A stretch of DNA of 64,000 nt from an uncultured Spirochaetales bacterium (GTDB taxonomy: Bacteria > Spirochaetota > Spirochaetia > Sphaerochaetales > Sphaerochaetaceae): contig CASDPA010000002.1 in the NCBI GenBank assembly GCA_949282255.1, positions 1 to 64,000 of the forward strand, read 5' to 3'. The position numbers and the translations under genes are program-made. The notes below the pieces were generated by a model, which was not told where the DNA came from, did not search any database, and saw only the letters and a list, made by a program, of their open reading frames with translations. Below, one piece after another: positions 1 to 7,583 of this stretch (the first letter of the stretch is position 1; every line of letters begins with the position of its first letter).

Positions 1-202
1 ACAAGAACAAGATGATAACAAAGTTTGAATACTGAATGGTTGTTCGAGTCTAATTCCCTTCTGATATCTGAACTTATCTTCACATCACTGATTATATATT
101 ACGTATAATGAAAACTCAAGTTCATTTGCACATTCATCTCCACCTTTCACTTCCGTTTAGAAGGTGGAGACTTCTGTGTGGATGTGTTAAATAAAGTTTA
201 AT
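1..202. other. Non-coding stretch downstream of adk
   Basis: No coding region is supported here. The one structure is an inverted repeat, 137-146 pairing with 161-170 (ten perfect base pairs around a 14-nt loop). No T-run follows it on either strand, so it is not a canonical intrinsic terminator. It may be the end of a transcript entering from outside the window. Confidence 0.4.
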
Positions 203-226
203 AAAAAAACCGCAGTCTCCTGCGGT
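203..226 (-). terminator. Intrinsic terminator of adk
   Basis: Read on the minus strand, CCGCAG and CTGCGG form a 6-bp GC-rich stem around a four-base loop and are followed by a run of seven T. It lies directly after the adk stop codon. Confidence 0.85.
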
Positions 227-238
227 CAAAACAACGTT

Positions 239-865
239 TTATTTCAAAAGCCCTTTGAGGTTTTCAAGTATATCCTCCGGCTTTCCAGAACAATCCAGAT
301 CGATGAGGATTCCTTTCTTTCTATAATAGTCGATCAAGGGTGCCGTGCTTTTCTCATACACGTCAAGCCTGTTCAAGATGGCTTCTTCCTTGTCGTCATC
401 CCTCTGGATAAGAGGCTCTCCGGTCTCATCATCGATGCCTTCCACCTTTGGAGGATTGTAAATGATATGATATGTCCTTCCTGTGCTCTTGCAGACCCTT
501 CTTCCAGAAAGCCTCTTGAGTATCTCGCTCCTTTCCAAAACGAAGTTCACAACATGGTCCGGCTTCCTCATTTCTTCAAGGGCGTCCGCCTGTGCGACAG
601 TGCGCGGGAATCCATCGAGAATGTATCCATTCAAGGCATCAGCTTCACCAAGTCTGTTTTCAACCATCTTGATTGTCACTTCGTCGGGAACAAGGTTTCC
701 CGCAGCCAGGATTCCCTTCACAAGCTTGCCAAGCTCGGTCTCATTTTTGATATTCGCTCTGAAGAGATCTCCAGTGGAGATGTGGGGAATGCCAAAGGCA
801 TCCTTTGCAATAGCAGCAATAGTGCCCTTTCCCGCTCCCGGAGGGCCTAAAAACACTAGATTCAT
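239..865 (-). CDS. adk: Adenylate kinase
   Basis: This 208-aa cytoplasmic enzyme interconverts ATP + AMP and 2 ADP. The P-loop GPPGAGKGT lies at residues 7-15. The AMP-binding segment STGDLFRANI and the DGFPRT motif follow in the expected order. The LID has a single cysteine (RVCKSTGRTYH) instead of the four-cysteine zinc site of many Gram-positive enzymes. Length is normal for the family. It is monocistronic: its own terminator follows, and the gene upstream (980-2032) is divergent across about 115 bp. Confidence 0.97.
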   Translation of the reverse strand: MNLVFLGPPGAGKGTIAAIAKDAFGIPHISTGDLFRANIKNETELGKLVKGILAAGNLVPDEVTIKMVENRLGEADALNGYILDGFPRTVAQADALEEMRKPDHVVNFVLERSEILKRLSGRRVCKSTGRTYHIIYNPPKVEGIDDETGEPLIQRDDDKEEAILNRLDVYEKSTAPLIDYYRKKGILIDLDCSGKPEDILENLKGLLK

Positions 866-929
866 AGTCTTCCTTCCTTAACAAATTGAAAAGTAAGCTG
901 ATGATACCACGTAAAGGAGAAAAAGTTAA

Positions 930-959
930 TTGTAAAAGCCGGTTCTTATAAAATATAAT
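930..959 (+). promoter_or_regulatory. Sigma-70-type promoter for the UPRT-family gene
   Basis: A -35 TTGTAA (930-935) and a perfect -10 TATAAT (954-959) are separated by 18 bp. The inferred start near 966 leaves a leader of only about 14 nt before the ATG at 980, just enough for the GAGG ribosome binding site. Confidence 0.6.
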
Positions 960-979
960 AGCGCCTAGAGGTTGTGATT

Positions 980-2032
980 ATGAAGAAGATAGTACTCCAT
1001 GCCACGGATCTGGACGGGTTCCTCACCAACCAGGATAAAGAGGATTTGGACCAGATAGAGAAAATGTATGATGAGAGTCTTGAGGCATGCAGGCTGATAG
1101 ACAACGATCCTGCTGATGAAAAAGCCCTATCAAGGCTTGTGGACAGCGCAAGGGATATCGGGCATAAGCTTGAAGAGATAACAAAAAACAACAAAAGAAT
1201 ACACGTCTACTCTTTTGATACCCCCGACGAGATGCATGGGGAATGCTCAAGAATAATTTCAAAGCTCAGGGATCCGGAAACGGGGCATGAAGAATTTCTA
1301 TATTATATCCAAAGGGCATATGAACTCATGTTCACACATACCTTTGCAGATGAATGCCTACCAAAAAAGAGAAGCATAATACAGAAGACCCCTGTTACAA
1401 ATCCGGTGAGAAATTATGCGGTGCATAAGATCCCCGATGTGGACGATATGATTCATAACAGCGTCATGTGCGTCATGCTGCGCGGCGCCCTTTTGCCGTC
1501 GATGATCATAAGTAAAGAAATAGAGGACTATTCCTCAGACAGATACATAACTCCGTTTGCCCTCTTTAAGATCAAACGGGATGAATCCAGGAGCGAGAAA
1601 AACATGGATTACATCCTGGATCTGGACAAATCCTTTTTCTCTCTTTCGGAGCTTGATGGCAAGGATCTGATTTTTGCAGATCCCATGAATGCCACAGGAG
1701 GATCTCTTGTGACCATAGTGAAATATCTGAAGGATGAAGGGATCAAGCCAAAATCGATCAAGTTCATAAACGTCATAAGCGCATTGAAAGGTGCTCTTAG
1801 AATAACAAGGGCGATCGAGGAAGCGGAGGTATACACGCTTTGGATGGATCCGGTTTTAAACGACAAGGCATATATCCTTCCCGGCCTTGGAGATGCCGGA
1901 GACCGCCTGAACGGTATCGACAGCGGTGCAAGCCCGAGAAACATGATCCAGCTCATAGCGGATTATGGCACCTCTATTGTCAACCTGTACAGGGATCAGG
2001 TAAGGGAAATTGAAAAGACCGTTCTTAATTAG
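980..2032 (+). CDS. Uracil phosphoribosyltransferase-family protein with N-terminal extension
   Basis: The C-terminal ~210 residues carry the UPRT hallmarks: the PRPP loop DPMNATGGS and the uracil-binding signature YILPGLGDAGDR. In the UPRT family the reaction is uracil + PRPP to UMP. Roughly 140 residues precede the catalytic domain, whereas the usual enzyme is near 208 aa in total; this extension contains no domain I recognise. The ATG at 980 is chosen over the GTG at 974 because the GAGG motif is eight bases from the former and too close to the latter. The gene overlaps the next one by 23 bases. Pyrimidine salvage is the likely role, but the extension leaves substrate or regulation open. 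Confidence 0.8.
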   Translation: MKKIVLHATDLDGFLTNQDKEDLDQIEKMYDESLEACRLIDNDPADEKALSRLVDSARDIGHKLEEITKNNKRIHVYSFDTPDEMHGECSRIISKLRDPETGHEEFLYYIQRAYELMFTHTFADECLPKKRSIIQKTPVTNPVRNYAVHKIPDVDDMIHNSVMCVMLRGALLPSMIISKEIEDYSSDRYITPFALFKIKRDESRSEKNMDYILDLDKSFFSLSELDGKDLIFADPMNATGGSLVTIVKYLKDEGIKPKSIKFINVISALKGALRITRAIEEAEVYTLWMDPVLNDKAYILPGLGDAGDRLNGIDSGASPRNMIQLIADYGTSIVNLYRDQVREIEKTVLN

Positions 2033-2636
2033 CCTGATTCCATTTCTCATTTTCCTGCTTTCATCCTGCTTTACGAGCCGGACAGACCGGACTCTGGCTC
2101 TTGCAGGCAGGATGGATCTGCAGGATAGGATTGCGCTATATGAGGAAGAAGCGGAAAAAACAGGTGACTTCAAGCTTTATTACAATCTGGCATATTCCTA
2201 TATCCAGGCGGGAAAGCTTGAAGATGCAGAAAGGATTGCAGACGATGCCCTCCTGCTTTTTCCTGACAACTACAGGATGCTGAGCCTGAAAGCGTATGCG
2301 GCACGGGAAAATGGGAATTTGGCCGAATATGAGAAGGCACTTATAAAAATCCTGAAGCAGGTTCCGGCCGATATGGAAAAGCGCAAGCTTTTGATGGAGC
2401 TTTATTTCAAAACAGGCTTTACGAAAAAGGCGGAGGGCCAGGCATATTCGATCCTGTATTATTATCCTGATGATGAGGATGCTCTTTTCATCCTTTCGTT
2501 CAAGGATGGTTTTTACAGCCTATTGGGTCCTGGAAAAGAAATAAGAAAGCTTTTGGAGGCGGAAATTCCGCTTCCGGAAAAGCTTTTTGAAACAGAAATA
2601 GGAAAAAGAAGGGCTTTCAAAGCCCCCGTCATTTGA
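2010..2636 (+). CDS. TPR-repeat lipoprotein
   Basis: A 208-aa protein starting at TTG (2010) with AAGGG just upstream, overlapping the end of the UPRT-family gene, so translation is probably coupled. Residues 1-20 form a lipoprotein signal peptide ending in the lipobox LLSSC. The rest is helical with TPR-like repeats (YYNLAYSYIQAGKLEDAERI, then two weaker units). It should be anchored in the cell envelope and serve as a protein-interaction scaffold. Its 3' end runs 8 bases into the converging rnhA. The exact partner cannot be inferred. Confidence 0.75.
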   Translation: MKRPFLISLIPFLIFLLSSCFTSRTDRTLALAGRMDLQDRIALYEEEAEKTGDFKLYYNLAYSYIQAGKLEDAERIADDALLLFPDNYRMLSLKAYAARENGNLAEYEKALIKILKQVPADMEKRKLLMELYFKTGFTKKAEGQAYSILYYYPDDEDALFILSFKDGFYSLLGPGKEIRKLLEAEIPLPEKLFETEIGKRRAFKAPVI

Positions 2637-3069
2637 ATTTTGCAATCTCTTTTTGTGTCAGATCATCACAGTATTCGTTCCATTCAAGGCCTGCATGCCC
2701 CTTTACCCATACCCATCTGATTTCAACGCATCTGCACAGCTGGTCAAGTTCCTCCCAATACTGCCTGTTTTTGACAGGGTCCCCTGACGAAGTCTTCCAG
2801 TTTTTTTTCTTCCAATTTGCTATCCACTCCGTAATGCCGTTCTTGACATATTGGCTGTCCGTACAGATCTCAAGGGAGCTGATGCCGTTTGAGATGGCGA
2901 ATTTCAGAGCCTCTATCACCGCAGTAAGCTCCATCTTATTATTGGTAGTGAGCTTTTCCCCTCCGCTTGACGAGGCGATCAAGGCCCCATCGCACAAAAT
3001 GCAATATCCCCATCCTCCCGGACCTGGATTGCCGCTGCATCCTCCATCGGTGTATATGCTGTACATCAT
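2629..3069 (-). CDS. rnhA: Ribonuclease HI
   Basis: A 146-aa enzyme that cuts RNA in RNA-DNA hybrids. The catalytic carboxylates sit in YTDGGCSGNPG (Asp), KMELTAV (Glu), CTDSQYV (Asp) and the final WNEYCDD; the family His lies in VKGHAGLEWNE. A longer reading frame to 3102 is an artefact of the integration junction. The real start is one of two consecutive ATGs (3069/3066) served by AGGAG at 3075-3079. Before the prophage inserted, this start overlapped the stop of the parvulin gene now at 43561. The gene has thus been cut off from its original operon (CYTH protein, parvulin) and now lies downstream of phage genes. Confidence 0.95.
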   Translation of the reverse strand: MMYSIYTDGGCSGNPGPGGWGYCILCDGALIASSSGGEKLTTNNKMELTAVIEALKFAISNGISSLEICTDSQYVKNGITEWIANWKKKNWKTSSGDPVKNRQYWEELDQLCRCVEIRWVWVKGHAGLEWNEYCDDLTQKEIAKFK

Positions 3070-3098
3070 CTTGCTCCTGTCTTCTTGATTATGTGGTA
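3066..3098 (-). repeat. attL: displaced 3' end of the parvulin gene
   Basis: Read on the minus strand this stretch still spells Tyr-His-Ile-Ile-Lys-Lys-Thr-Gly-Ala-Arg-stop, the C-terminus of the parvulin encoded at 43561-43836. The stop overlaps the rnhA ATG. Compared with attR (43561-43594), two 8-bp blocks are identical (CACATAAT and AAGAAGAC on the minus strand). Almost all other differences are synonymous third-position changes. Confidence 0.85.
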
Positions 3099-3102
3099 GC
3101 AT

Positions 3103-3228
3103 CTTATTTGATTTAACTCAATTGAAATAAATTTAATCAAATTCATAATTCATTAACTCTTAAACAAATATTTAAAATAAAAAATTGTAAATGATTTAAA
3201 CTGATTGTAACGCATTTAAAAAGATTTC
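3103..3228. other. AT-rich attP left arm
   Basis: A very AT-rich segment with several copies of ATTTAA but no open frame and no GC hairpin. In the circular phage it lies between the att core and the first leftward gene. It may bind host bending proteins. It contains no visible terminator between the phage cassette (3229-4253) and rnhA. Confidence 0.4.
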
Positions 3229-3420
3229 TCAATCCGTAGACAAATTGTAGACACTCTTTCGTAATATCCTTAATACGAAAGGGGACACTCCTTCCCCTTT
3301 CGATAGCTCATGAATTTTATTCCAAAGCTCCTCATCTTCTGGTTTGAAAATAATTGTTGCTTTGTGAATTTTTGATTGATATTTCTTATCTGCTTTTTTC
3401 TGTGCTTCGGAATATCCCAT
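3229..3420 (-). CDS. Small ribbon-helix-helix-like protein
   Basis: A 63-aa basic protein whose centre (ATIIFKPEDEELWNKIHELS) resembles the strand-then-helix start of Arc/MetJ-type DNA-binding proteins. It is the last gene of a four-gene leftward cassette controlled by the promoter at 4283-4311. That promoter contains a 16-bp perfect palindrome, so autorepression by this protein is a plausible but unproved role. Its final codons overlap the left integrase arm-type repeat. Confidence 0.5.
   Translation of the reverse strand: MGYSEAQKKADKKYQSKIHKATIIFKPEDEELWNKIHELSKGEGVSPFVLRILRKSVYNLSTD
3236..3253 (+). repeat. Left arm-type integrase repeats
   Basis: Two direct copies of GTAGACA (3236-3242 and 3247-3253) are spaced exactly 11 bp start to start. 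The same pair with the same spacing occurs at 43489-43506 beside the right att site, preceded by identical flanking bases (AATCCGTAGACAAA). This placement fits arm-type binding sites of a tyrosine integrase. Confidence 0.6.
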
Positions 3421-3424
3421 AACC

Positions 3425-3619
3425 TTATCCTTTCATCAACCTCCTTACCTCTGCATTAGTTAACTTGTAATCTGGTATTATCTCACCTTCGATTCTGTCC
3501 TCTTTAAGAGCGTTCTTCAAATCCTCCCATGCTTCTCTTATCTTCTTAGATGTCTTTCTCTCTCCCCAGAAGTCAATCATGCATGGCTCGAAAAGTTTCA
3601 TCATTTCTACCTTAGTCAT
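3425..3619 (-). CDS. Small phage protein, unknown function
   Basis: A 64-aa protein with no motif I recognise: charged, mostly helical, ending in a KLTNAEVRRLMKG segment. It lies four bases upstream of the ribbon-helix-helix-like gene and three bases after the preceding gene, clearly in the same transcript. Confidence 0.6.
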   Translation of the reverse strand: MTKVEMMKLFEPCMIDFWGERKTSKKIREAWEDLKNALKEDRIEGEIIPDYKLTNAEVRRLMKG

Positions 3620-3622
3620 TCC

Positions 3623-3901
3623 TCACACCTCCAAATGGGTAATGCTCTGAAATTCTTCAAGCATCTTTTTCACAATTGCTTTTACATCATTCTCATCGTA
3701 TCTTATGATTTCCTCTGCGTAACAGTCCGCTTCCAAGTCTGGGGAATCATAGATTCCCACTCTTGCTTTCTTACCAGACTTCCCAACTGTCATCATAAAC
3801 CAGTATTCATCTCCATCTTCTGTTTCAACCAATATGTATTCTGCGTTCTTCCTGTCGTTTATGATGTTGACCATCTTTTCAATTGTTAATGGATTAATCA
3901 T
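3623..3901 (-). CDS. Small phage protein, unknown function
   Basis: A 92-aa protein. The ATG at 3901 is preferred over the longer frame to 4015 because AAGGGGA lies seven bases upstream and the longer version would overlap the previous gene by almost 100 bp. The sequence alternates strands (AEYILVETEDGDEYWFMMTV) and acidic stretches, suggesting a small alpha-beta fold. Second gene of the cassette. Confidence 0.6.
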   Translation of the reverse strand: MINPLTIEKMVNIINDRKNAEYILVETEDGDEYWFMMTVGKSGKKARVGIYDSPDLEADCYAEEIIRYDENDVKAIVKKMLEEFQSITHLEV

Positions 3902-3917
3902 TTTTATCCCCTTATTA

Positions 3918-4253
3918 TTAACATTTTTCATTTTCGACTTCTGAATATTCCCAATCAATCTTACCTTTCTCAATAGAGCAATAAGCTGTGGTGCAATAAT
4001 CGTTTCCTTCATCATCTGATGTGGAGAACCAGACTACCAGACTCCATGTGTTCCATGTACTATAAACCGGTTTCCAGTTCCTTTCAAAACTTACAACGAT
4101 TGTGTCGTTAAGAAATTCAACTGTGAGTTCATCGCATTTCTTGACCTTCTTCAATTCATTCTGTATAGCCTCGCATACAGCTTTGACACTTTTCTTGGAG
4201 TAATAACCACTCTTGGTGTATCCAATCTTTTCATTGACTTTTAAATTCTGCAT
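3918..4253 (-). CDS. Small phage protein, unknown function
   Basis: A 111-aa protein, first gene of the separately promoted cassette, with AGGAG just upstream of its ATG. The N-terminus is basic and helical (KSVKAVCEAIQNELKKVKK); the C-terminal half is aromatic and strand-rich (RNWKPVYSTWNTWSLVVWF) with three cysteines near the end. I do not recognise the family. Position after the lysis genes and beside attL, with an independent strong promoter, is typical of phage morons expressed in the lysogen. Confidence 0.6.
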   Translation of the reverse strand: MQNLKVNEKIGYTKSGYYSKKSVKAVCEAIQNELKKVKKCDELTVEFLNDTIVVSFERNWKPVYSTWNTWSLVVWFSTSDDEGNDYCTTAYCSIEKGKIDWEYSEVENEKC

Positions 4254-4282
4254 ATCGAATCTCCTATAACTGTTATACCCTT

Positions 4283-4311
4283 ATTATAGTACGTACTATA
4301 TTTAATGTCAA
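4283..4311 (-). promoter_or_regulatory. Perfect consensus sigma-70 promoter with palindromic operator
   Basis: On the minus strand TTGACA (4306-4311) and TATAAT (4283-4288) are separated by exactly 17 bp. A 16-bp perfect palindrome (TATAGTACGTACTATA, 4285-4300) covers most of the spacer and the upstream part of the -10, an ideal repressor site. It drives the cassette 4253-3229 and, lacking a visible terminator, could read on into rnhA. Confidence 0.85.
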
Positions 4312-4313
4312 TA

Positions 4314-4344
4314 GAAAATTCCCTACCTGATTTCTCAGATAGGG
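4314..4344 (-). terminator. Terminator of the late lysis operon
   Basis: The arms 4321-4330 and 4335-4344 form a 10-bp stem in the minus-strand RNA, with one G-U pair and a four-base loop. AAUUUUCU follows. It starts a few bases after the stop of the XhlA-like gene and insulates the late operon from the promoter at 4283-4311. Confidence 0.7.
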
Positions 4345-4350
4345 ATAAAT

Positions 4351-4593
4351 TCATAATTTGTTTTCAAGATTTGTAATTCGTACTTCGTGCTTGTCCACTC
4401 TTCTTACAACCTCATCAAGTTCCTTACCATGCAAGGTTATTCTTTCATCTCTTATCCTATCACGTTCGAGCATGTTGTCTATGCTGTCTCTCATACGGGT
4501 TATATTCGAATTGATTTTAAAAAGTGGTGTCAGCACACTTATTAATGTGCCTATACCTAATACTATGTAACCAACCACATACACCTCATCCAT
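4351..4593 (-). CDS. XhlA-like holin accessory protein
   Basis: An 80-aa protein with one N-terminal membrane segment (VVGYIVLGIGTLISVLTPLF, about residues 5-24) followed by a charged coiled coil (RMRDSIDNMLERDRIRDERI, then KHEVRITNLENKL). This is the inverse-topology layout of haemolysin XhlA-like phage proteins, which assist holins. It overlaps the holin stop codon, so the two are co-translated. Assignment is by architecture and position, not by a signature motif. Confidence 0.55.
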   Translation of the reverse strand: MDEVYVVGYIVLGIGTLISVLTPLFKINSNITRMRDSIDNMLERDRIRDERITLHGKELDEVVRRVDKHEVRITNLENKL

Positions 4594-4853
4594 CAGTTAG
4601 CCCCCTTGTTCTTCATGTTTCTGATGGACTCGAAAAGACCTGTGGAAGCCCATCCTGATACTACACCCTGAGCGATTATGTCAAAAGAAACAGCCTTGCT
4701 CATCAAGCAGGCTATCACTATCCCAACTACCCCGTTGATTATGGGTATGTACCCGTTATCAATCTTGGATACGAAATTCTTAACAATTAATCCCACCAAG
4801 TAGCATATCACTACAATAGTCGGAGAAATTAATGTTGATAAAATATTTTCCAT
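4593..4853 (-). CDS. Phage holin
   Basis: An 86-aa membrane protein with hydrophobic segments near residues 8-26, 38-52 and 55-72, ending SGWASTGLFESIRNMKNKG, a tail shared by many small phage holins. It would permeabilise the inner membrane at the end of the lytic cycle. It follows the tail genes and overlaps the XhlA-like gene. No endolysin lies next to it, which is unusual. Confidence 0.7.
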   Translation of the reverse strand: MENILSTLISPTIVVICYLVGLIVKNFVSKIDNGYIPIINGVVGIVIACLMSKAVSFDIIAQGVVSGWASTGLFESIRNMKNKGAN

Positions 4854-4862
4854 GTTAAATCC

Positions 4863-7583
4863 TTAAATCTTAACCCTTAGATATCTTGAAGAATCGATAT
4901 ATAATCTACCAGTTTCATATGAATCAATTTCATCTGATGTTACCCCCTGCCCTTCAATTCCTGGAATATTAACAACAAGTCGGTTACCACCTTGGAGAAC
5001 TTCAAGAGTAACATCTTGTGTGAAGTAACATCCTGAAAAATTGTCACCAAAGTTATATGAATTTGAAGTAAACAAATATCCATGAGTTGTATCACCAGAA
5101 TAACCAATCCCTAAATTTGCCAGTTTTATTTCTTTTCCATCGATATCGTAAAAAATAATCCTGTCCTCAGAATAAGAGCCAAACGTATAACTGTCATAAG
5201 AAAGCTCCAATTTAAAGAAAGCCACGTTACTATTTCCAGAAAGACGACATCTAGTTTTAACTCCGTTACTAGTTTGAGGAGGATTATACCCAAGCTGAAT
5301 TGCTAGATTGCGTACTTGCTTGATTCCTTGAGAAGCATAAAATATTACAGTTTTGTATACAGATGATTCATCAGGTTGAGCTTTAATTGACTCGCAATCA
5401 AAAAACCCTTTAAATTGCCCATTTGTGATGATTGCAGTCCCCGAAATGGAGGAATTGATGAAATCTGCATTTTGAGCAGATATGGTTCCATTTGAAGTGT
5501 CAATTTTGAAGATGATATTATTATTGTATTTCACTTCCCAAATTGGATATTCTAATTTATTTCCATCATCATCTATAGTTGAAACCTGAAATTCGAAATT
5601 GTTAGTTACAATGTGAAGATTCCTACTTATAAACATATTAGTAAAAACAATGTTTGCCGCAAGTTTCTTAAACCAAGATGAATATTTGGTATTTTCAACG
5701 GTATCGGTATTTAAAGCATCTTCAAGACATTTACTCATAATGTCTGCATACTCGTTAACAGAGACATTCCCGCTCAGCTCTGCGCTTTCCCATGAAGCAC
5801 CATTATAGACATAAGGATTTCCTGCCAAAAATTCAGCAAAACTCTTAGTGCATAAGAAGTAATCACCTTTTATTAAATCCGTTCCTTCTGATGTCTGTGT
5901 AGGTACTGAGTTCTCGCATGCCCCTAGATATAACGCACCTCCAGTCTTATCTATGACTGTTAAATTGAGAGTATCTTTCAGTACAGTTCCATCATATAGA
6001 TTCACACTGAAAGCTTCTGCTTTCTTATATGGGATGTTTCTGGAATAACTTCCACCCTCTCCTACTTTTTCACCGTCGATGTACCATAAAGGTACTGCAT
6101 TGGGATATCCGCTGATATCAGCAGTAAATATTATGGTCTGTGCATCTGTACGTCTATCATTACGGATTACTACAGTTGAATCAGCTTTTATCTTGAATTG
6201 TTTTGCATCCATCCCCTGATATGAAGGATAGTAGCATTTAGTCTCTGTCCCATCGTTGAATTTAGTGGTGACCCTAGTCCATAGCCATTTCCCCTGCTGA
6301 GGTGAGTAAGTGGTACTGAAAGACTCGTCATCAGGTTTTTCCGTGCCACTCTCCGATATGGCATATGCAAATTCATACCCCGTTATTTTTATTGATTTAC
6401 CATCAACAGGTTTTGTCTTATTATCGTTTACAATCTGCTCTACGAAATTGGGAATCACCTTGCCAAGCGTGAATTTATTGCTTGATGGATTCTGCAAATT
6501 CAACTCAAGTTTCGTGATGTTATAGGAATCCTTTATTCCATGTTTATCTGATATGACATCAACCTTCTTTCCTATCTGGAAGAAATCAACATCGTTTAGA
6601 CACGACATATCGACTGCCGTTATTTCGATGCTGTTTGAAAGTCCTGTAAGATTATCGACATCTGCTATCAACTGGTCTTTCCAATCATCTGGATATCCAT
6701 CATACGAACGTTCTTCAATTATCAGGCCATATTTCTCATAAAGTGGAATATTAACCAGATAGATGCCATAATCACCAAATTGCTCATTTCTACTTTCAGA
6801 ATCAGGGACAACCCCCATCTGCCTATGAAGTGTAGTTGTCGGAATCTGTAACGTGCTTATGTTGCAAGGCCAATTAGTATCTTCTCTAGTATCTCCATGA
6901 GGCAATATAGCTGTCACAACTTTATCACCTTGAATAGTCTGAGTAAGGTCTAAAAGATTAATCCCAAAAGATACATCCTGATTGATGCTTTCATAATCCT
7001 CTGTCCAATCGATATAGACACCTTCATCCTCGTGTCGGAAGATGAAATGACCACCGCACCTATCTATCAAATCATCAAGTGCTTCTATGCTTTTAATGAA
7101 CTCCATGTTCGCATATCCGATTTCTTCTGTTGAACCTGTAATTGATATGTTTCCAATCAAGAATCTTCGGTCTTCCGATACCTGAGAATTGTAGTCCGTT
7201 ATAATCTGAGTGAAGATTTCAATCGGAGTGAATGGAGTGATTTGTTCCTCCCCATATTCATCTTCTCCTCCATCCTGTCCCAAGGGATAGAATATTCCAT
7301 CGTTGAAGAAAGCATATTCCCCTTCACAAGTAATCTTCCTGTCCTTGTAGAAAGACTCTTCGCTATCTAAGACCCTTCCTCTGAATATGATTACATCATT
7401 TTGCTTGACTAGGATTGTCGATGTGATTTTTTCGAACGCTGAATAATATGGATGGTCGGGGTAGATGGTAAATTCCAGAGAACCAGCCTTGTTTTCTTCA
7501 AGTGTCAATTTCAGTCCTGTAATGCTTCTCTGCTCCATCCTATCATCATAGAAGCACTCATCATTCAGATAAATTTTAAACAT
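4863..7583 (-). CDS. Tail tip (Tal-like) structural protein
   Basis: A 906-aa protein directly downstream of the Dit-like gene and overlapping it, the position of tail-associated hub proteins in siphoviruses. The N-terminal ~390 residues resemble the hub/prophage endopeptidase-type tail domain (KAGSLEFTIYPDHPYY, IDRCGGHFIFRHEDEGVYID). A central segment (395-560) contains beta-sandwich-like sequence with a repeated style of PxxYxDGE and WTRVTTKF. The C-terminal third is strand-rich (NGTISAQNADFINSSISGTA), like fibre shafts. I see no lysozyme or peptidase active site. It should form the baseplate hub on which the receptor-binding proteins sit. Confidence 0.8.
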   Translation of the reverse strand: MFKIYLNDECFYDDRMEQRSITGLKLTLEENKAGSLEFTIYPDHPYYSAFEKITSTILVKQNDVIIFRGRVLDSEESFYKDRKITCEGEYAFFNDGIFYPLGQDGGEDEYGEEQITPFTPIEIFTQIITDYNSQVSEDRRFLIGNISITGSTEEIGYANMEFIKSIEALDDLIDRCGGHFIFRHEDEGVYIDWTEDYESINQDVSFGINLLDLTQTIQGDKVVTAILPHGDTREDTNWPCNISTLQIPTTTLHRQMGVVPDSESRNEQFGDYGIYLVNIPLYEKYGLIIEERSYDGYPDDWKDQLIADVDNLTGLSNSIEITAVDMSCLNDVDFFQIGKKVDVISDKHGIKDSYNITKLELNLQNPSSNKFTLGKVIPNFVEQIVNDNKTKPVDGKSIKITGYEFAYAISESGTEKPDDESFSTTYSPQQGKWLWTRVTTKFNDGTETKCYYPSYQGMDAKQFKIKADSTVVIRNDRRTDAQTIIFTADISGYPNAVPLWYIDGEKVGEGGSYSRNIPYKKAEAFSVNLYDGTVLKDTLNLTVIDKTGGALYLGACENSVPTQTSEGTDLIKGDYFLCTKSFAEFLAGNPYVYNGASWESAELSGNVSVNEYADIMSKCLEDALNTDTVENTKYSSWFKKLAANIVFTNMFISRNLHIVTNNFEFQVSTIDDDGNKLEYPIWEVKYNNNIIFKIDTSNGTISAQNADFINSSISGTAIITNGQFKGFFDCESIKAQPDESSVYKTVIFYASQGIKQVRNLAIQLGYNPPQTSNGVKTRCRLSGNSNVAFFKLELSYDSYTFGSYSEDRIIFYDIDGKEIKLANLGIGYSGDTTHGYLFTSNSYNFGDNFSGCYFTQDVTLEVLQGGNRLVVNIPGIEGQGVTSDEIDSYETGRLYIDSSRYLRVKI

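Noticed and set aside
137-170. Second terminator for adk
   Set aside because: The stem is strong but no T-run follows on either strand.
3069-3102. Eleven extra N-terminal residues for RNase HI (MLPHNQEDRSK)
   Set aside because: They arise from reading the att junction in the wrong frame; the true frame there is the old parvulin end.
4863-7583. Endolysin activity inside the tail hub
   Set aside because: No lysozyme, amidase or peptidase residues could be recognised.
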